From assembly GCF_032854445.1 (NCBI RefSeq), contig NC_088301.1, forward strand, positions 23,592,226 to 23,656,225: a stretch of 64,000 bases of DNA, written 5' to 3'. Source of the stretch: Liolophura sinensis. Its lineage: Eukaryota; Mollusca; Polyplacophora; Chitonida; Chitonidae. The notes below the pieces were generated by a model. The model was given only the letters and a program-made list of their open reading frames with translations, ran no database searches and was not told the origin of the DNA. A program made the translations under genes and the position numbers. This document shows, in pieces, positions 11,757 through 22,714 of the stretch (positions within the stretch are counted from its first letter, which is position 1; each line of letters starts with the position of its first letter).

Positions 11757-11890
11757 TTCATATACCAGCCATCAAGCAGTAGGCCCCCCCTATCTACGTT
11801 CCAGGTCAATAATAGGAGGTTCAATTCCGCAAACTACCTTTCAACAAACCACCAACGAACGTATAGAGTATATAAGGTACGTAATTAGGA
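11757..11890 (+). repeat. dispersed repeat E
   Basis: Shares an ordered set of blocks (CATATACCAG, TTCCAGGTCAATAAT, CAACAAACCACCAA, then GTAT...AAGTACG-like) with 25796-25915, 48400-48560 and 53545-53660. It is non-coding. It may be another part of the element that carries the Penelope terminal sequence, because at 53.5-53.8 kb the two are adjacent. Confidence 0.45.
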
Positions 11891-11989
11891 CTGAATCATG
11901 CAAAGACAAGCGGTCAAGACTCTCTGTCTTTATTTGCCACCAAGAGTGTTATTTACTGTAGACAACTACAAGAAATGGGATGAGCGAAG

Positions 11990-12720
11990 GCGTTTGATGG
12001 TATATCGCTGGATCACTACATGCTGTATAAACTGAATTCATCACATTTTATGCAGGATCTTAGAAGTGCTACAAGAGGAGAAATGTACCCGTCATATACA
12101 GGGCCCTATTCTATATTTCTACTCAAAATTGAAACTATCTATTTCGTCATATAAAAACTACGTGAGAAGAAATCTTGGTCATCATTGTACAGATAGAGGT
12201 TCAAATAAGATGGACAGTCAGGTCAATATGTTGTCTACTTTCATTAAGGTAGATATATTTCTTCTATGGGAATTATTTATGCCGCGTGGTAAATGCAAAG
12301 GTTTGAGCTATAAAAAGATTACATTTTCATACATTTTGCACATAGAGTCATATTAATACGAAAAGAAGTACAGATCTTTCAAAATAGGTGCGAAATTGGG
12401 ACCCACTGCAATACCTATGTACTATTGGTAAATGGTACTTCATTAAACAATGAAACATTCCATGAATGGTAAATTGTACATATAGTCGAACTAAAAGAGG
12501 CTTTGTTTGTTTTGAAGTTAATCAACTTTTGAAAACATCGATATGATTAACGATAAAAATTAAATCTATAAAAATAGTAATATAGAGAGTAGAAAAATCC
12601 AAGGTGGATATATTTATATGGTGATGTTGTGCTGTTGAACGTTCAGTTTTTCCGTGAAATTTTTGAATTGTTAACGATTCACATGCAGTTTTGTAATGCC
12701 ACAACAGTACTTATGTCAGA
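11990..12720 (-). pseudogene. decayed Penelope-like reverse transcriptase fragment
   Basis: On the minus strand, NISTLDFSTLYITIF lies near 12630-12585, matching the PLE block DFSTLYTTIP. IGIAVGPNFAPILKDLYFF lies near 12410-12355, matching GIPMGTNCAPLLADLFLY. YDEIDSFNFE lies near 12150-12115, matching the YDKRDDFNFxI block. Stops and frameshifts lie between them, and the catalytic YIDD block was not found. This is an old dead copy. Confidence 0.75.
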
Positions 12721-13784
12721 ATCAAACTATTGTACTCTTCTTTAGGTCAGTTTGAAGGTGCGCGTCTTCTGTTTTCTGCATGCAGTAAAATGTTACAGAA
12801 ATCCCTGGTGAGCAGTTAGCAGTTTCCCAGCCAGTGGAGTGTCGGTTAATTATAACCATTCATAGTCTGATTACAACATGTAACGGCCTTTCTAACAGCT
12901 CTCCAGGCATCATAAACCTTCACTACCTCTCGCCATGTTTTGTAAAATGCCACTTCAGATTCCCTGTTGTAAACAGGAGCCAAATTCAGACGAATTAGGC
13001 AAGGGGAAGTAACTCTGTAATAGCTATTAACCTAACCAAATAGCCCAAAACCTTTAAAGATTTTTAGGTGAATGGCGCAGATTTACGCCAGAGTATTTTC
13101 TCTGCGTGTTTGGAATCTTGGCAATGGCCAACCACATGGGAGATTGGCCAGAAGGGAAGGTGCTTAGGCTATGGATTAGTTCTGACTGAACCGGAACAAT
13201 AGAGACTAAATTGGGGTAAATCAGCGCTCACTCGCAGCACAGACCGCTGAATTCGGTAGCTTAAGGAAGATGTATGGCATCATTTCGCTTCATGGCCATC
13301 TCTTAAGCGAAACGATGACGCAAAATTGTGGCTTGTTACACGCATCGAATGGTCTTTCCATTCGTGTAATAAAATCTACGCGTAGGCAGATATGAGGCGG
13401 TGAAGCGGTAAGCGATAGATCTCTCTTTGTAATCATGTTGACTAAAAGATATCAAGTTAGCGCAATTTGCGGTAGACCTACTTTATGTAAGCCATAATAT
13501 CGGATGAAGGGTTGTACTTTATAGCCATATTACATTAAGCATCAGTAGCACTTTATATATTTGGCAGATTTCTTTTATATTCCATGCCTACATACACCAG
13601 GATTCTGCTAGTATCTAACAAATCGTTATTAACATCACTGGTTTTATTCTTGATACCTTATTCCAACCATGACCTAAGGGCATTGTGCTCTTAAGTTTTA
13701 ACCATCTAAACATCTGTATACATGAACAGATTGAATGAAATCCTAAGTTATCTTTAAAAGGGAAAGTTGTGACTTCCTATCTTG
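12721..13784. other. no recognisable feature
   Basis: Nothing identifiable on either strand beyond weak repeat-like similarity. Confidence 0.4.
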
Positions 13785-14031
13785 GCGTTCAGCATGAATT
13801 GGATAGTGCAACGACGGGTTGACCCGTATTAGCATAATGGCTCGGGCGGGGCAACTTACTTCCCTTCGGATAGGCGTCTCAGTGAAGGAGCACCAGATAA
13901 AAGAGCGGTGGAAATCCGTCCTGCGACAAAGAGGCACATTACATACACTCTAAGGATTCCTTCGTCGTCATATGACTGAAAAATTGTTAAGTACAACGTT
14001 AAACCCCAAGTACTCACTCACTCACTCCTAA
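13785..14031 (+). repeat. SINE family B, 5' truncated
   Basis: Runs from ATAGTGCAACGACGGGTTGA through AAGAGCGGTGGAAATCCGTC to GTTAAACCCCAAGTACTCAC with a CACT tail. The tRNA-like head is missing. It is closely similar to the full-length copy at 17451-17776. Confidence 0.9.
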
Positions 14032-14133
14032 GGTATCACACAGAAGTCGCTGCTCTGTTTTTACTGTACGTGCTGTTGTCTTTTATATTGTATCCGAAAT
14101 ACTGCTAGCTTATTAGCACCCCCCAGTTCCTGT

Positions 14134-14480
14134 TTATTGTTTATTAAGTGTGTTGACAACACAGCATCTTTAGTAATTTTAGACCAGTGACGTCTAATAA
14201 ATTGCTATTAACATTAGTGCATTTTTTCTCTTAATTCTGCTTAACCTATGGTGCTGTTTACGGTCTTACAAGTTGTTATATGTTATCTAATTAAGTATTT
14301 ATATGAATTGTTAGAATAAAACCCTAACTGAGGTAAATTCACAAGAGGCCGCATTTCACCGGTTACGTGAGGCCATTTGCCAACTATCACCCCGTCGTGG
14401 ATGGTCTGGCTTACTCTCCATGGTCTGTTATCATTTAGGTTTTGGGCTATTGCAGAGCATGCAGTAGCCTTGAAAGAACA
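14134..14480 (+). repeat. dispersed non-coding repeat D
   Basis: The diagnostic core includes AGAATAAAACCCTAACTGAG, GAGGCCGCATTTCACCGGTT and the CTCTGGTTTTACTCTCTRTG block. Other copies are at 27400-27530, 32600-33080, 33885-34060 and 47480-47740 on +, and 25320-25510, 25900-26050 and 34920-35130 on minus. It has no reading frame. It is possibly a non-autonomous element or a UTR part of a larger one. Confidence 0.6.
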
Positions 14481-14911
14481 GTCGGGGGTATCTTACATCT
14501 ACGCCAAATACAATATACATACTATGCTACTTTCTTGTAATTTAATAATAACTGTAGAATAAAAATAGCTAAAATTAAGACACGTCATTAATGGTGCACT
14601 CCCCATAATCCAATCCACATGTTCCAGGGTTTTATCTTTTTCCGGACCATGCCGAATATAGCCGCAGACTCGAGCCGAGCAACGGAGCGAATCGAAATTG
14701 GCAAATGCCACAAACGTCGATGAGAGGGTTATATATGCGTGAATTTTGAGATGATGGTCTTCACTATTCAAGAAACACCAAATAATATCATTAAGTTAGA
14801 ATCACGATGGAAGATAACACTGCATAATCCAAGGAGTGTATCACGTTTGTTTCCACAAATCTATTTTCGATTTAAGTCTAAATTCAAAGGCCACAGTGCA
14901 CAGGCTATAAT

Positions 14912-15160
14912 TTCTTTTTTGATTGGTGTTTTACGCCGTACTCAAGAATATTTCACTTATTCGACGGCGGCCAGCATTATGGTGGGTGGAAACAGGGGAA
15001 ACCCACAACCATCCGCAGGTTGCTGGCAGACCTTCCCACGTACGGCCGGAGAGGAAGCCAGCATGAGCTGGTCTTGAACTCACAGCGGCCGCATTGGTGA
15101 GAGGCTTCTGGGTCACTACGCTGCGCTAGCGCGCTAACCGACTGAGCCACGGAGGCCTCC
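14912..15160 (-). repeat. SINE family A, full length, with TSD
   Basis: A well-preserved minus-strand copy from the tail at 14912 to the GGAGGCCTCCG head at 15160. The 8-bp TSD GCTATAAT lies at 14904-14911 and 15161-15168. Reading frames on both strands here are artefacts. Confidence 0.94.
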
Positions 15161-15243
15161 GCTATAATATTGGAAGTAGAAATCTTGACACATTTGTCTG
15201 AAGGTAACATTTTATGAGTTAAAACGGAGATGGCTTTGTTAAA

Positions 15244-15566
15244 TTAATCGGCCCTGATCTGTGGTGTGAATGCTGGGAAAAATGAATCAGGGCGTCGCAT
15301 CAGACATCTATCGCTGATGTATAGCCACACCTGGCGTTTTGAAGCCTTTGCGTATGTATTATTTGCTTCCACTTGACACTGGATTAGGTTGTGACCACTG
15401 ACGCCTTGTTCCATTCCCTTCTCAGAGGAAATAACGGAGATCACCCACTCCGATGCCTGAGAATCCGCCACAAATGACGGTGACATGCACATTGTACGGA
15501 AACTATTCCGTAAACGCAATTCGTCTTTGTTGTAAGGCCCCCAAGACATCATCCAAGGATGTAAAT
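15244..15566 (-). CDS. possible Ig-like domain exon (hypothetical)
   Basis: The minus-strand frame is open for over 300 bp and looks coding in composition. It is preceded by a plausible acceptor (TTATTTTTATCCAG, then the exon from 15566), which would start it in phase 1. That phase is typical of immunoglobulin-domain exons. The translation has FRTMCMSP, a Trp about 15 residues after that Cys (SEWVIS), and GHNLIQCQVEANN followed by QVWLYI. This resembles strands B, C and F-G of an Ig fold with about 45 residues between the cysteines. The F-strand tyrosine of the usual YxC motif is replaced. No strong phase-1 donor was seen near the end, and no neighbouring exon was found. It could be a solitary exon of a long-intron gene, a remnant, or a chance open frame. 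Confidence 0.27.
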
Positions 15567-15572
15567 CTGGAT

Positions 15573-15627
15573 AAAAATAATTTATTTATTTGAATCGTGT
15601 TTTACTCAGTACTCAAAAATATGCCAG
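15573..15627 (-). repeat. SINE family A tail fragment
   Basis: Only the tail core is left (TTATTTATTTGAATCGTGTT, then CAGTACTCAAAAATAT on +). Confidence 0.5.
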
Positions 15628-16439
15628 GTTTGTAACACTGTCTTGAATACATGTATAAAGTGGACCGAAAAAAGCTTGCGTTAATTTCATGAACTCATTC
15701 TGAGGCTGAAACTGACAGACAATCGATGCAATATTTCTGGAAACAACGCCAAATGTTACATCTTTCTTTTCTGTGATAAATCCGTCCTGTAAAAAAAAAA
15801 ACACTCAAGTTCGCAAGACCCAGTGCTTTGAGCAAGTCTTTCTATATATCATCGTCATGGTGACCTGACTTGTCTAGCATACGCGGACCTCATTAATTTC
15901 CTTTAAAAATCACAGCAATCTTTTACTTTCAAATGCATGTAGTGTCTTGGAGAGACCATTCTGTATCTTTTTTGAACTCTCCAAAGATACACTAAGCGTC
16001 AGCTATATATTTGCTGTCGTCAAATCGTTTGGCCGGAAGTTCGTATCTCGCCTTGGAGAAATTGATTTTCCTTGTCAAAATGTGGTCATAGATGAGATGA
16101 AACAAATCATTCATTTATCGTCATTCTTTCAAACAGATGTTAGGTGTACAGGAGTAAGTGGGAACTGAGCTGAACATAAGCTTGGCCAGCGCTCATTGCT
16201 GGTGTCCCTTTATTTATTACCATTAAAAGACACTGGTGAGAGTCCGACAACATTCATCTATCACCCGTAGAAACTGATGATAACTGGACATTTTCAGCAA
16301 ATTCATTTTTGATATGTGATCTTGTTCAAAAAACATGCAAAAACATATTTCGGGAAATGCTTTTCGAATGGAGTGCTTTTAAATTAGTTCGAAGTGTACG
16401 GTAACATATGTGAGGGATCTGAATAAGTAGTGACAGAAA

Positions 16440-17450
16440 AGGTTATGTCCAGACTGAAGTTAGCAATCAGAAAATACCATGTGTACATTTAGACTAGCAT
16501 GAGAACAGATCATATCCATAATGGGGTAACCAATGAGAAAAATTATCCTGTCTAGCTACCGGAAAGCGATGAGAAAACTTGATCACGACCATATTGGGGT
16601 ATAAGCAATGAGAATTTGCTTTTCCAAATTTTCAAATTTTGAAAAAAAAAATGGAATTTTTTTTTTCCGAAAAACAATGAGAAAACAGATCATGTCCCGA
16701 CTGAGGCTTGCAATGAGCAAAATGAGGAAACAATTCATGTCCACATTGAGGTTAGCAGTGACAGGTCATGTCCAGGCTGAGGTTAGCAGTGACAGGTCAT
16801 GTCCAGGCTGAGGTAAACAGTGAGAAAACAATTCATGTCCAGATTGAGGTTAGCAGTGACAGGTCATGTCCAGGCTGAGGTAAACAGTGAGAAAACAATT
16901 CATGTCCAGATTGAGGTTAGCAGTGACAGGTCATGTCCAGGCTGAGGTAAACAGTGAGAAAACAATTCATGTCCAGATTGAGGTTAGCAGTGACAGGTCA
17001 TGTCCAGACTGAGGTAAACAGTGAGAAAACAATTCATGTCTAGATTGAGGTTAGCAGTGACAGGTCATGTCAAGGCTGAGGTAAACAGTGAGAAAACAAT
17101 TCATGTCCAGATTGAGGTTAGCAGTGACAGGTCATGTCCAGGCTGAGGTAAACAGTGAGAAAACAATTCATGTCCAGATTGAGGTTAGCAGTGACAGGTC
17201 ATGTCCAGGCTGAGGTAAACAGTGAGAAAACAATTCATGTCCAGATTGAGGTTAGCAGTGACAGGTCATGTCCAGGCTGAGGTAAACAGTGAGAAAACAA
17301 TTCATGTCCAGATTGAGGTTAGCAGTGACAGGTCATGTCCAGGCTGAGGTAAACAGTGAGAAAACAATTCATGTCCAGATTGAGGTTAGCAGTGACAGGT
17401 CATGTCCAGGCTGAGGTAAACAGTGAGAAAACAATTCATGTCTAGATTGA
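16440..17450 (+). repeat. minisatellite with 67-bp higher-order unit
   Basis: Degenerate monomers of about 30-37 bp (CAATGAGAAAACA followed by TTCATGTCCAGATTGAGG) occur from 16440. From about 16790 two monomer types alternate as a regular 67-bp unit, repeated about 9-10 times with few differences. The array is interrupted by a SINE at 17451 and resumes at 17777. Reading frames through it are artefacts. Confidence 0.93.
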
Positions 17451-17776
17451 CCGGCCCGGATAGCACAGTTGGTAGAGCGTCCGCTTCGGGACAGGTAGAT
17501 CCAGGATCAATCCTTGATCGAGTCACACCTAAGACTGAAGGGGATAGTGCAACGACTGGTTGACCCGTATCAGTATAATGGCTCGGGCGGGGCGGCTTAC
17601 TTGCCTTCGGTACGTCGTCTCAGTGAAGCAGCACTAAATAAAAGAGCGGTGGAAATCCGTCCGGCAACAAGGAGGCACATTACACGTACATGCACCCTAA
17701 TGATTCCTTCGTCGTCATATGACTGAAAAATTGTTGAGTACGACGTTAAACCCCAAGCACTCACTCACTCACTCAC
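17451..17776 (+). repeat. SINE family B, full length, inserted in minisatellite, with 15-bp TSD
   Basis: It starts CCGGCCCGGATAGCACAGTT, with a tRNA-like A box, and continues through a B-box-like GGATCAATCC. It ends in CGACGTTAAACCCCAAGC and a CACT repeat tail. The 15-bp TSD TCATGTCTAGATTGA, itself part of the minisatellite unit, lies at 17436-17450 and 17777-17791. It is the best full-length family B copy in the window. Confidence 0.95.
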
Positions 17777-18215
17777 TCATGTCTAGATTGAGGTTAGCAG
17801 TGAGAAAACAGTTCATGTCCAGACTGAAGCTAGCAATGAGGAAACAAATCATGTCTGGATTGAGATTAACAAAGGCCATGTTCCGATTGGGTTTAGCAAT
17901 GAGAAAACAGGTCATATCCAAACTGATATTAGGACTGAGAAAACAGGTCATGTCCGGACTGATGTTGGCAATGAGAAAACATTGCGATGTCCACACTGGG
18001 GTTAGAGAACATACCGAGAAGCAATGAGAGACAAGAATATGTCCATGTTAAGTGTACTAATGACGAAACAGAACATGCCCACATTACGGTAGACGATGAG
18101 ACAAGATTATGTCCGAATTGCCACCAGCAGTGAGAAAGAAGATTATGTTCAGATTGAAACAACAGATTGTGTTCCAGCCGAGGTCAAAAATGACAAAACA
18201 GATCATACAAAGTTA
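17777..18215 (+). repeat. minisatellite, continuation after SINE
   Basis: More diverged monomers (AATGAGAAAACAGGTCATGT, then CCGGACTGATGTTGG) continue to about 18215, without the regular 67-bp dimer pattern. This is the array edge and it ends about 290 bp before the signal-peptide exon start. Confidence 0.88.
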
Positions 18216-18339
18216 ACATTTGAAGGAGCATGTTTGGAAACAGTTGTGGCCATATGTATATGAATAAAGGGAAAGTCCATTCTTGGCACAACTTGGCATA
18301 AATGAGCAAAAGTGTACATCTTGGCTTTTGCCAAAAAAA

Positions 18340-18504
18340 CTTACGAATATTCATGAGGGAGCAAACAAACCAGTCGTTAACAAGATCAGCTTACTTGTCA
18401 CCGCCCACTTATTACGGCCGAGATTCAAAAGCTAATCTCTGCCTTCTAAATATCCATTTTCCTGTTCTGAAGCCTTTGCTACCAGTTCTAGAGGAAGTAT
18501 GTAC
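18340..18504 (+). promoter_or_regulatory. conserved upstream block of signal-peptide exon A (candidate promoter)
   Basis: This block is one of the best conserved parts of the two duplicates. It contains GAATATTCATGAGGGAGCA, CACCGCCCACTTATTAC (a GC-box-like CCGCCCA) and TAAATATCCATTTTC (a TATA-like TAAATAT about 55 bp before the first in-frame ATG). The counterpart is 22472-22626. The promoter role is inferred only from position and conservation. Confidence 0.35.
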
Positions 18505-18595
18505 ATGTCTCCAATACGCAGGGGCGAAATGACTATTGTTCTGTTTGCGGTTGTAATCTTGACTGTGCTGGCCGGGATTAACAGCTCGAGTCTCG
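18505..18595 (+). CDS. signal-peptide first exon, copy A
   Basis: An in-frame ATG at 18505 gives MSPIRRGEMTIVLFAVV and so on, a charged N-region followed by a hydrophobic core and INSSSLG. The exon ends at 18595 with G|GTGAGT, a strong donor, leaving phase 1. A second in-frame ATG lies at 18529. The copy at 22627-22714 has the same structure, and the only length difference is one codon before MT(I/F)VLF, so the frame is kept. The open frame beyond 18595 reads into the intron, and copy B has a stop there. The protein would be secreted or membrane-targeted. No downstream exon was found inside the duplication. The nearest same-strand partner in phase is the lectin exon at 44173. Confidence 0.55.
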
Positions 18596-19878
18596 GTGAG
18601 TTTTGGCTCTCATCTGTTGATGTTTTATATGTCTACTTGCCAACACACATGTTGCATTGCAGCCTTGCATCAAAATGCGGGTACTTACCAAATTTTAGGT
18701 TTTTACGGCTGGTGTGGACATTAGATTACTACCCTCATAGATACGCCAAAACTATTGCCGGCGAAAGTCGTTTTGATAGTAGGTTTGTTCTGAGGATCAA
18801 TAAAGATAAATTTGTGCGCATTTAGAAACTGATAGTAAGAGTTATTTGGAAACACATGTATCGCACTATATTCTTTTCTACATGCCCTATACATATTCAG
18901 CTGTGTGACACATAAGTATCTATATGAAATGAACGTATTGCTAAACCCAATTGATTCTTGAACCCATAGCTGCTATTAAGAGATCAACTTAAATTGGACA
19001 GGTCACAGTTTCTTTTCATAACAAATTTAACTGTGAACTACCTAATCGGTGGATGCAGCAAATAATGAATTTACAGAGATACTCAGTAATTATACGTACA
19101 CTGTAGAGATATACATCACTGCCAACTCTTTAATTACTGGTCATAAAATTATCCCCCACAAACATCGTTACCATACTTAATGAACTAAATTTACGCATCA
19201 CAAATCAGTTTTGACAAACTTCACGTTTCTGTTGGAAGAAGATACCCGGATAATGTTCCGGAACAGGATCGATCATACATAATAAAATAGCCGTGCACTG
19301 GTGTGGGTTATTCACAGAGCGAACAATGGCTCAGTAAACACAGAAGACTTTCATTATGTAGCAATTTGATGGAACAAATCTAATGGAATGCAATGTCGCT
19401 GACAAAGGCGTTAGATGCTATATACATGTGCTTACACGGACACCGGGAAAGGTCAGTTATGTGTAGTAAGGCTTACCAAAGCAACGGAGAAATCCAAAAT
19501 ATAAGTTCAGTGTGTGAACACAATTTGCAAATAATTTCCCGTATATACTCTATGAAAATAATATTTCATGTAACGGTTTTAATTGTTCATTCGAGTAGAT
19601 TGCATGCACAGGAAACCCTCTGTTGTTCCAAAAACCGCCTGAAACCCTTTACACTTATCTAAGAACATTTTAACTCTGTAGTAAAAGAGTAAAGAATGTA
19701 TTGTGGAAAGACAAGTGTCTACTTTCACACACATTTGCTTATATGAAACATAACAGCGTTTATCCCTCTCTCGTCGAGGCTTTCGTATTTCCTCGTACTA
19801 TTTGCAGTTGTATACTGCGGAATTCTGGTGGGCACAGCTAGGATATCGTGCAGTGTGTAATCATATATATGTAGGTGG

Positions 19879-20241
19879 CCTACTCGATGTAGTTCCCAGG
19901 CGGCAGTTGGTCTATACCCGATGGTTTTCCCGGGGGATAGGTTTAACAGTAAGACTAGTTGATGCAGCTCCCAAGAGATCTGGTTGTTCCACCCTGTGTT
20001 TTTCTCTGGGTATAAGTTTATTACTAAGTCTTCTAGATGTAGTTCTCGCGAAAACGTGATTGTTTAATTTATCCGACGGGCTTCCCGTGGAATAAGTGTA
20101 ATGTACTCGATGCAGCCCCCGAGAAATCTGGTTGCTCCACCCGATGTTTTCCATGGGGATAAGTTTTTTTGCAAGTCTACTCGATGTAGTTCTCGAGAGA
20201 CGTGGTGATCCTAGTCAATGATTTTCCTGGGGATTTGTTAA
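19879..20241 (+). repeat. degenerate tandem repeat, about 73 bp x 5
   Basis: Five units share CTACTCGATGTAGTTCTCG, a CTGGTTGTTCCACCC block and TTTTCC(T)GGGGATAAG. The units are diverged by substitution. It is present only in copy A of the segmental duplication. Confidence 0.8.
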
Positions 20242-20522
20242 GACAAACGTTGTTGTCATCTTTGCAGTAAGCAAAATTATCCAAACAATCGATATACGTC
20301 TTTGCTTGCTCATTTGAATTAGGTGTTTGTATTTTCGTTTAAGGACAGTATCATTAGAATAAAGAAGAATCATTCTAGAATCATAATTTTCAAAACGTGG
20401 CGCTCAGTTACTTCAAATACGTACAAACATCTTGTAGTTCTAACTCTTTGATTTTGCTGTTCACTGTTTTGAGAAAACTATCACGTGAGATACAAAAAGC
20501 ATTCTCACCTGCTACATTGTTA

Positions 20523-20605
20523 CACGTGCATTATATTCTTATACATGTATTTTATTATATTGTACATGTGTTTTATTATATTGTACATGTGTTTTATTAT
20601 ATTCA
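20523..20605 (+). repeat. 21-bp tandem repeat, about 4 copies
   Basis: The unit is TACATGTGTTTTATTATATTG with small changes. AT-rich and non-coding. Confidence 0.85.
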
Positions 20606-21394
20606 TTCATTATTATTAACAGAATAATAATGAGTAAGATACCTCACCCACGAGCACAATATGTACTGGGTTAAACACACACAAGTTAACTCCAGTAAAT
20701 GTGTCTTTTAAGGTTTAAATATCATCTGTCGTTTTCCGCAATGTCAATCCGGTCAAAATAATAACGGTTCTTTACACGCTCCGGTCAAAGACAACAGAAG
20801 GTTTAATGTGAGATTAAGGCATATCCGGCAAAGCTTTCCGCCGGAGCAAGGCGAACTGGAAAGTTTTCTTCATTATATGGGGAATAGCACTGTGAGGGAT
20901 TCGCGCTCCAGAGACAGAGTGATGTGTTTGCTGAGTCGTGGTGCTGAAAACAAGCGTAGAGATTGGCCGTTTATCGGACGGCTATTCCATTTCCGGTACC
21001 TCGTCTTTGGGGCCAGGATAGCTCCAGACAGTTGCCCACTGCTGACTGACAGTCACATCGATTCTCACGGTGATAAGGGAGAGAATCTTAAAATAGGTAT
21101 CTGACAATACCTTTGTGATATTCTGTCGTCATCTTGTTAGGCAATGGGTTCAAATCTCGTCTTAGATCTTTTCTTTTGCTCATAATTTTGTCATAGATGA
21201 GATGAAAGAAAAACATGCATTTTGCTTCACACGTTTTAGCAGATGTATATTCTACAGGAATAGATGTGGATAGTGCTAAGGAAATGCCTGATCACCGCTC
21301 ATTGCTTGGGTCACTTAGTTTCCATTTATAACTAAAAAGAATATTTTATGTCTGGTAAAGTCTATTTAATTATGAGCTGTAGAACTTTGGAAAT

Positions 21395-22350
21395 TAGCAA
21401 TGGTTAAAAACAGATCAGGTCCAGATTGAGATCACCAATAATAAAAAAACAGGTTATTTCCAGATTGAAGTTAAAAATGATAAAGAATACATCAGGTCCA
21501 GATTGAGATTTGCAATGATAAATAACAGATAGGTCCAGAATATAAATAGCAATGGTAAAAACAGATGATTTCCAGAATAAAGACAGCCCTGGGAAAAAGA
21601 TAATGCCCATATCGAGGTTAGCAATGAGAAGACAACCATTGCCTGATTGAAGTTATGAGTGACAAAACAGATCGTGCCCAGATTGATAATGAAAAGGGAT
21701 AATGGCCAGATTGATGATGGAAACAGATATTGTCCAGACTGATGATGAGAAATAATCATGGCCAGACTGATGATGAGAAATTATCATGGCCAGATTGATA
21801 ATGAAAAGGGATCATGCCCAGATTGATGATGAAAAGGGATCATGCCCAGATTGATGATGAAAAGGGATCATGCCCAGATTGATAATGAAAAGGGATCATG
21901 GCCAGATTGATGATGGAAAGAGATATTGTCCAGACTGATGATGAGAAATAATCATGGCCAGATTGATGATGAGAAATTATCATGGCCAGATTGATAATGA
22001 AAAGGGATCATGGCCAGATTGATGATGAAAAGGGATCAAGCCCAGATTGATAATGAAAAGGGATCATGCCCAGATTGATGATGAAAAAGGATCATGCCCA
22101 GATTGATATTGAAATAAGTTCATGCCTAGATTGATCATGGAAAGAGATCATGCCCAGATTGATAATGAAAAGAGATCATATCCAGATGGAACTTAGCAAG
22201 GGCACAGCCTAAAAGTCCGTCTAAGCGATGTTCTGCTGGTCTGCGATCCGATCGGCATTGCGGTAAAACGGCCATGAATATCGACTTAGCAATTACAAAA
22301 CAGATAAGGACCAGATTGAAGTTACAAATGAGAAAACAGAAAATGTCCAG
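21395..22350 (+). repeat. minisatellite of copy B, 28-36-bp units
   Basis: Monomers of the CAGATTGATGATGAAAAGGG + ATCATGCC type (about 28 bp) dominate from 21660 to 22190. Longer AAAACAGATCAGGTCCAGAT-type monomers lie at both ends. It is homologous to the 16440-18215 array but homogenised to a different unit length. Minus-strand open frames with regular Cys/Phe patterns here are repeat artefacts. Confidence 0.92.
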
Positions 22351-22471
22351 AATGGCCCAAGTTGGTGAACACTTGTCGTTATGCGTAAGCAACAAATATT
22401 CAACCGTTAGCCAAGTCTCCGGAGAACTGAGACCTCTAAGCAACAGTGTACATCTCTTTTGTCAAAAAATG

Positions 22472-22626
22472 TTATGAATATTCATGAGGGAGCAGACAAA
22501 CTAGTCGCTAACAAGATCAGCACACTTGTTACCGCCCACTTATTACTGCCGAGATTCAAAAACTAATCTCAGCCTTGTAAATATCCATTTTCGTGTTATG
22601 TACTTTGCGCTACGAGGAATACGTAC
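22472..22626 (+). promoter_or_regulatory. conserved upstream block of signal-peptide exon B (candidate promoter)
   Basis: Counterpart of 18340-18504, with the same ATGAATATTCATGAGGGAGC, ACCGCCCACTTATTACTG and GTAAATATCCATTTTCGTG blocks. The TAAATAT box lies about 50 bp before the first in-frame ATG. Confidence 0.35.
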
Positions 22627-22714
22627 ATGTCTTCTCGCCGGGGCGAAATGACTTTTGTTCTGTTTGCGGTTGTAATCTTGACTGTGCTGGCCGGGATTAA
22701 CAGCTCGAGTCTCG
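22627..22714 (+). CDS. signal-peptide first exon, copy B
   Basis: Starts at ATG 22627 (MSSRRGEMTFVLFAVV and so on), with an alternative in-frame ATG at 22648. It has the same hydrophobic core and INSSSLG end as copy A. It ends at 22714 before GGTGAGTTTT, a strong donor, in phase 1. Relative to copy A the last 67 bp differ at one codon (I/F), while the intron after the donor has diverged much more. This is the pattern expected if the exon is under selection. No downstream exon was recognised before the lectin gene at 36.5-48.2 kb. Confidence 0.55.

Larger units (their letters stand above)
16010..21090 (+). repeat. tandem segmental duplication, copy A
   Basis: Four blocks match copy B (21091-23733) in the same order. 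16010-16260 matches 21110-21350, 16440-18215 (minisatellite) matches 21395-22350, 18300-19140 matches 22450-23180 and contains the signal-peptide exon, and 20690-21090 matches 23318-23733. Copy A is longer because of minisatellite expansion, a SINE insertion, and an extra 19.15-20.69 kb segment that holds its own tandem repeat. I estimate roughly 75-85% identity by eye in the unique blocks, so the duplication is not recent. Confidence 0.85.

Noticed and set aside
17719-18162. Regular repeat-protein-like frames on both strands
   Set aside because: They are produced by the 30-37-bp minisatellite and have no start or splice context; the same holds for 21404-21759.
20808-21104. 98-residue open frame in copy A
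   Set aside because: The homologous block in copy B has an in-frame TAG and indels, so the frame is not conserved although the nucleotides are.
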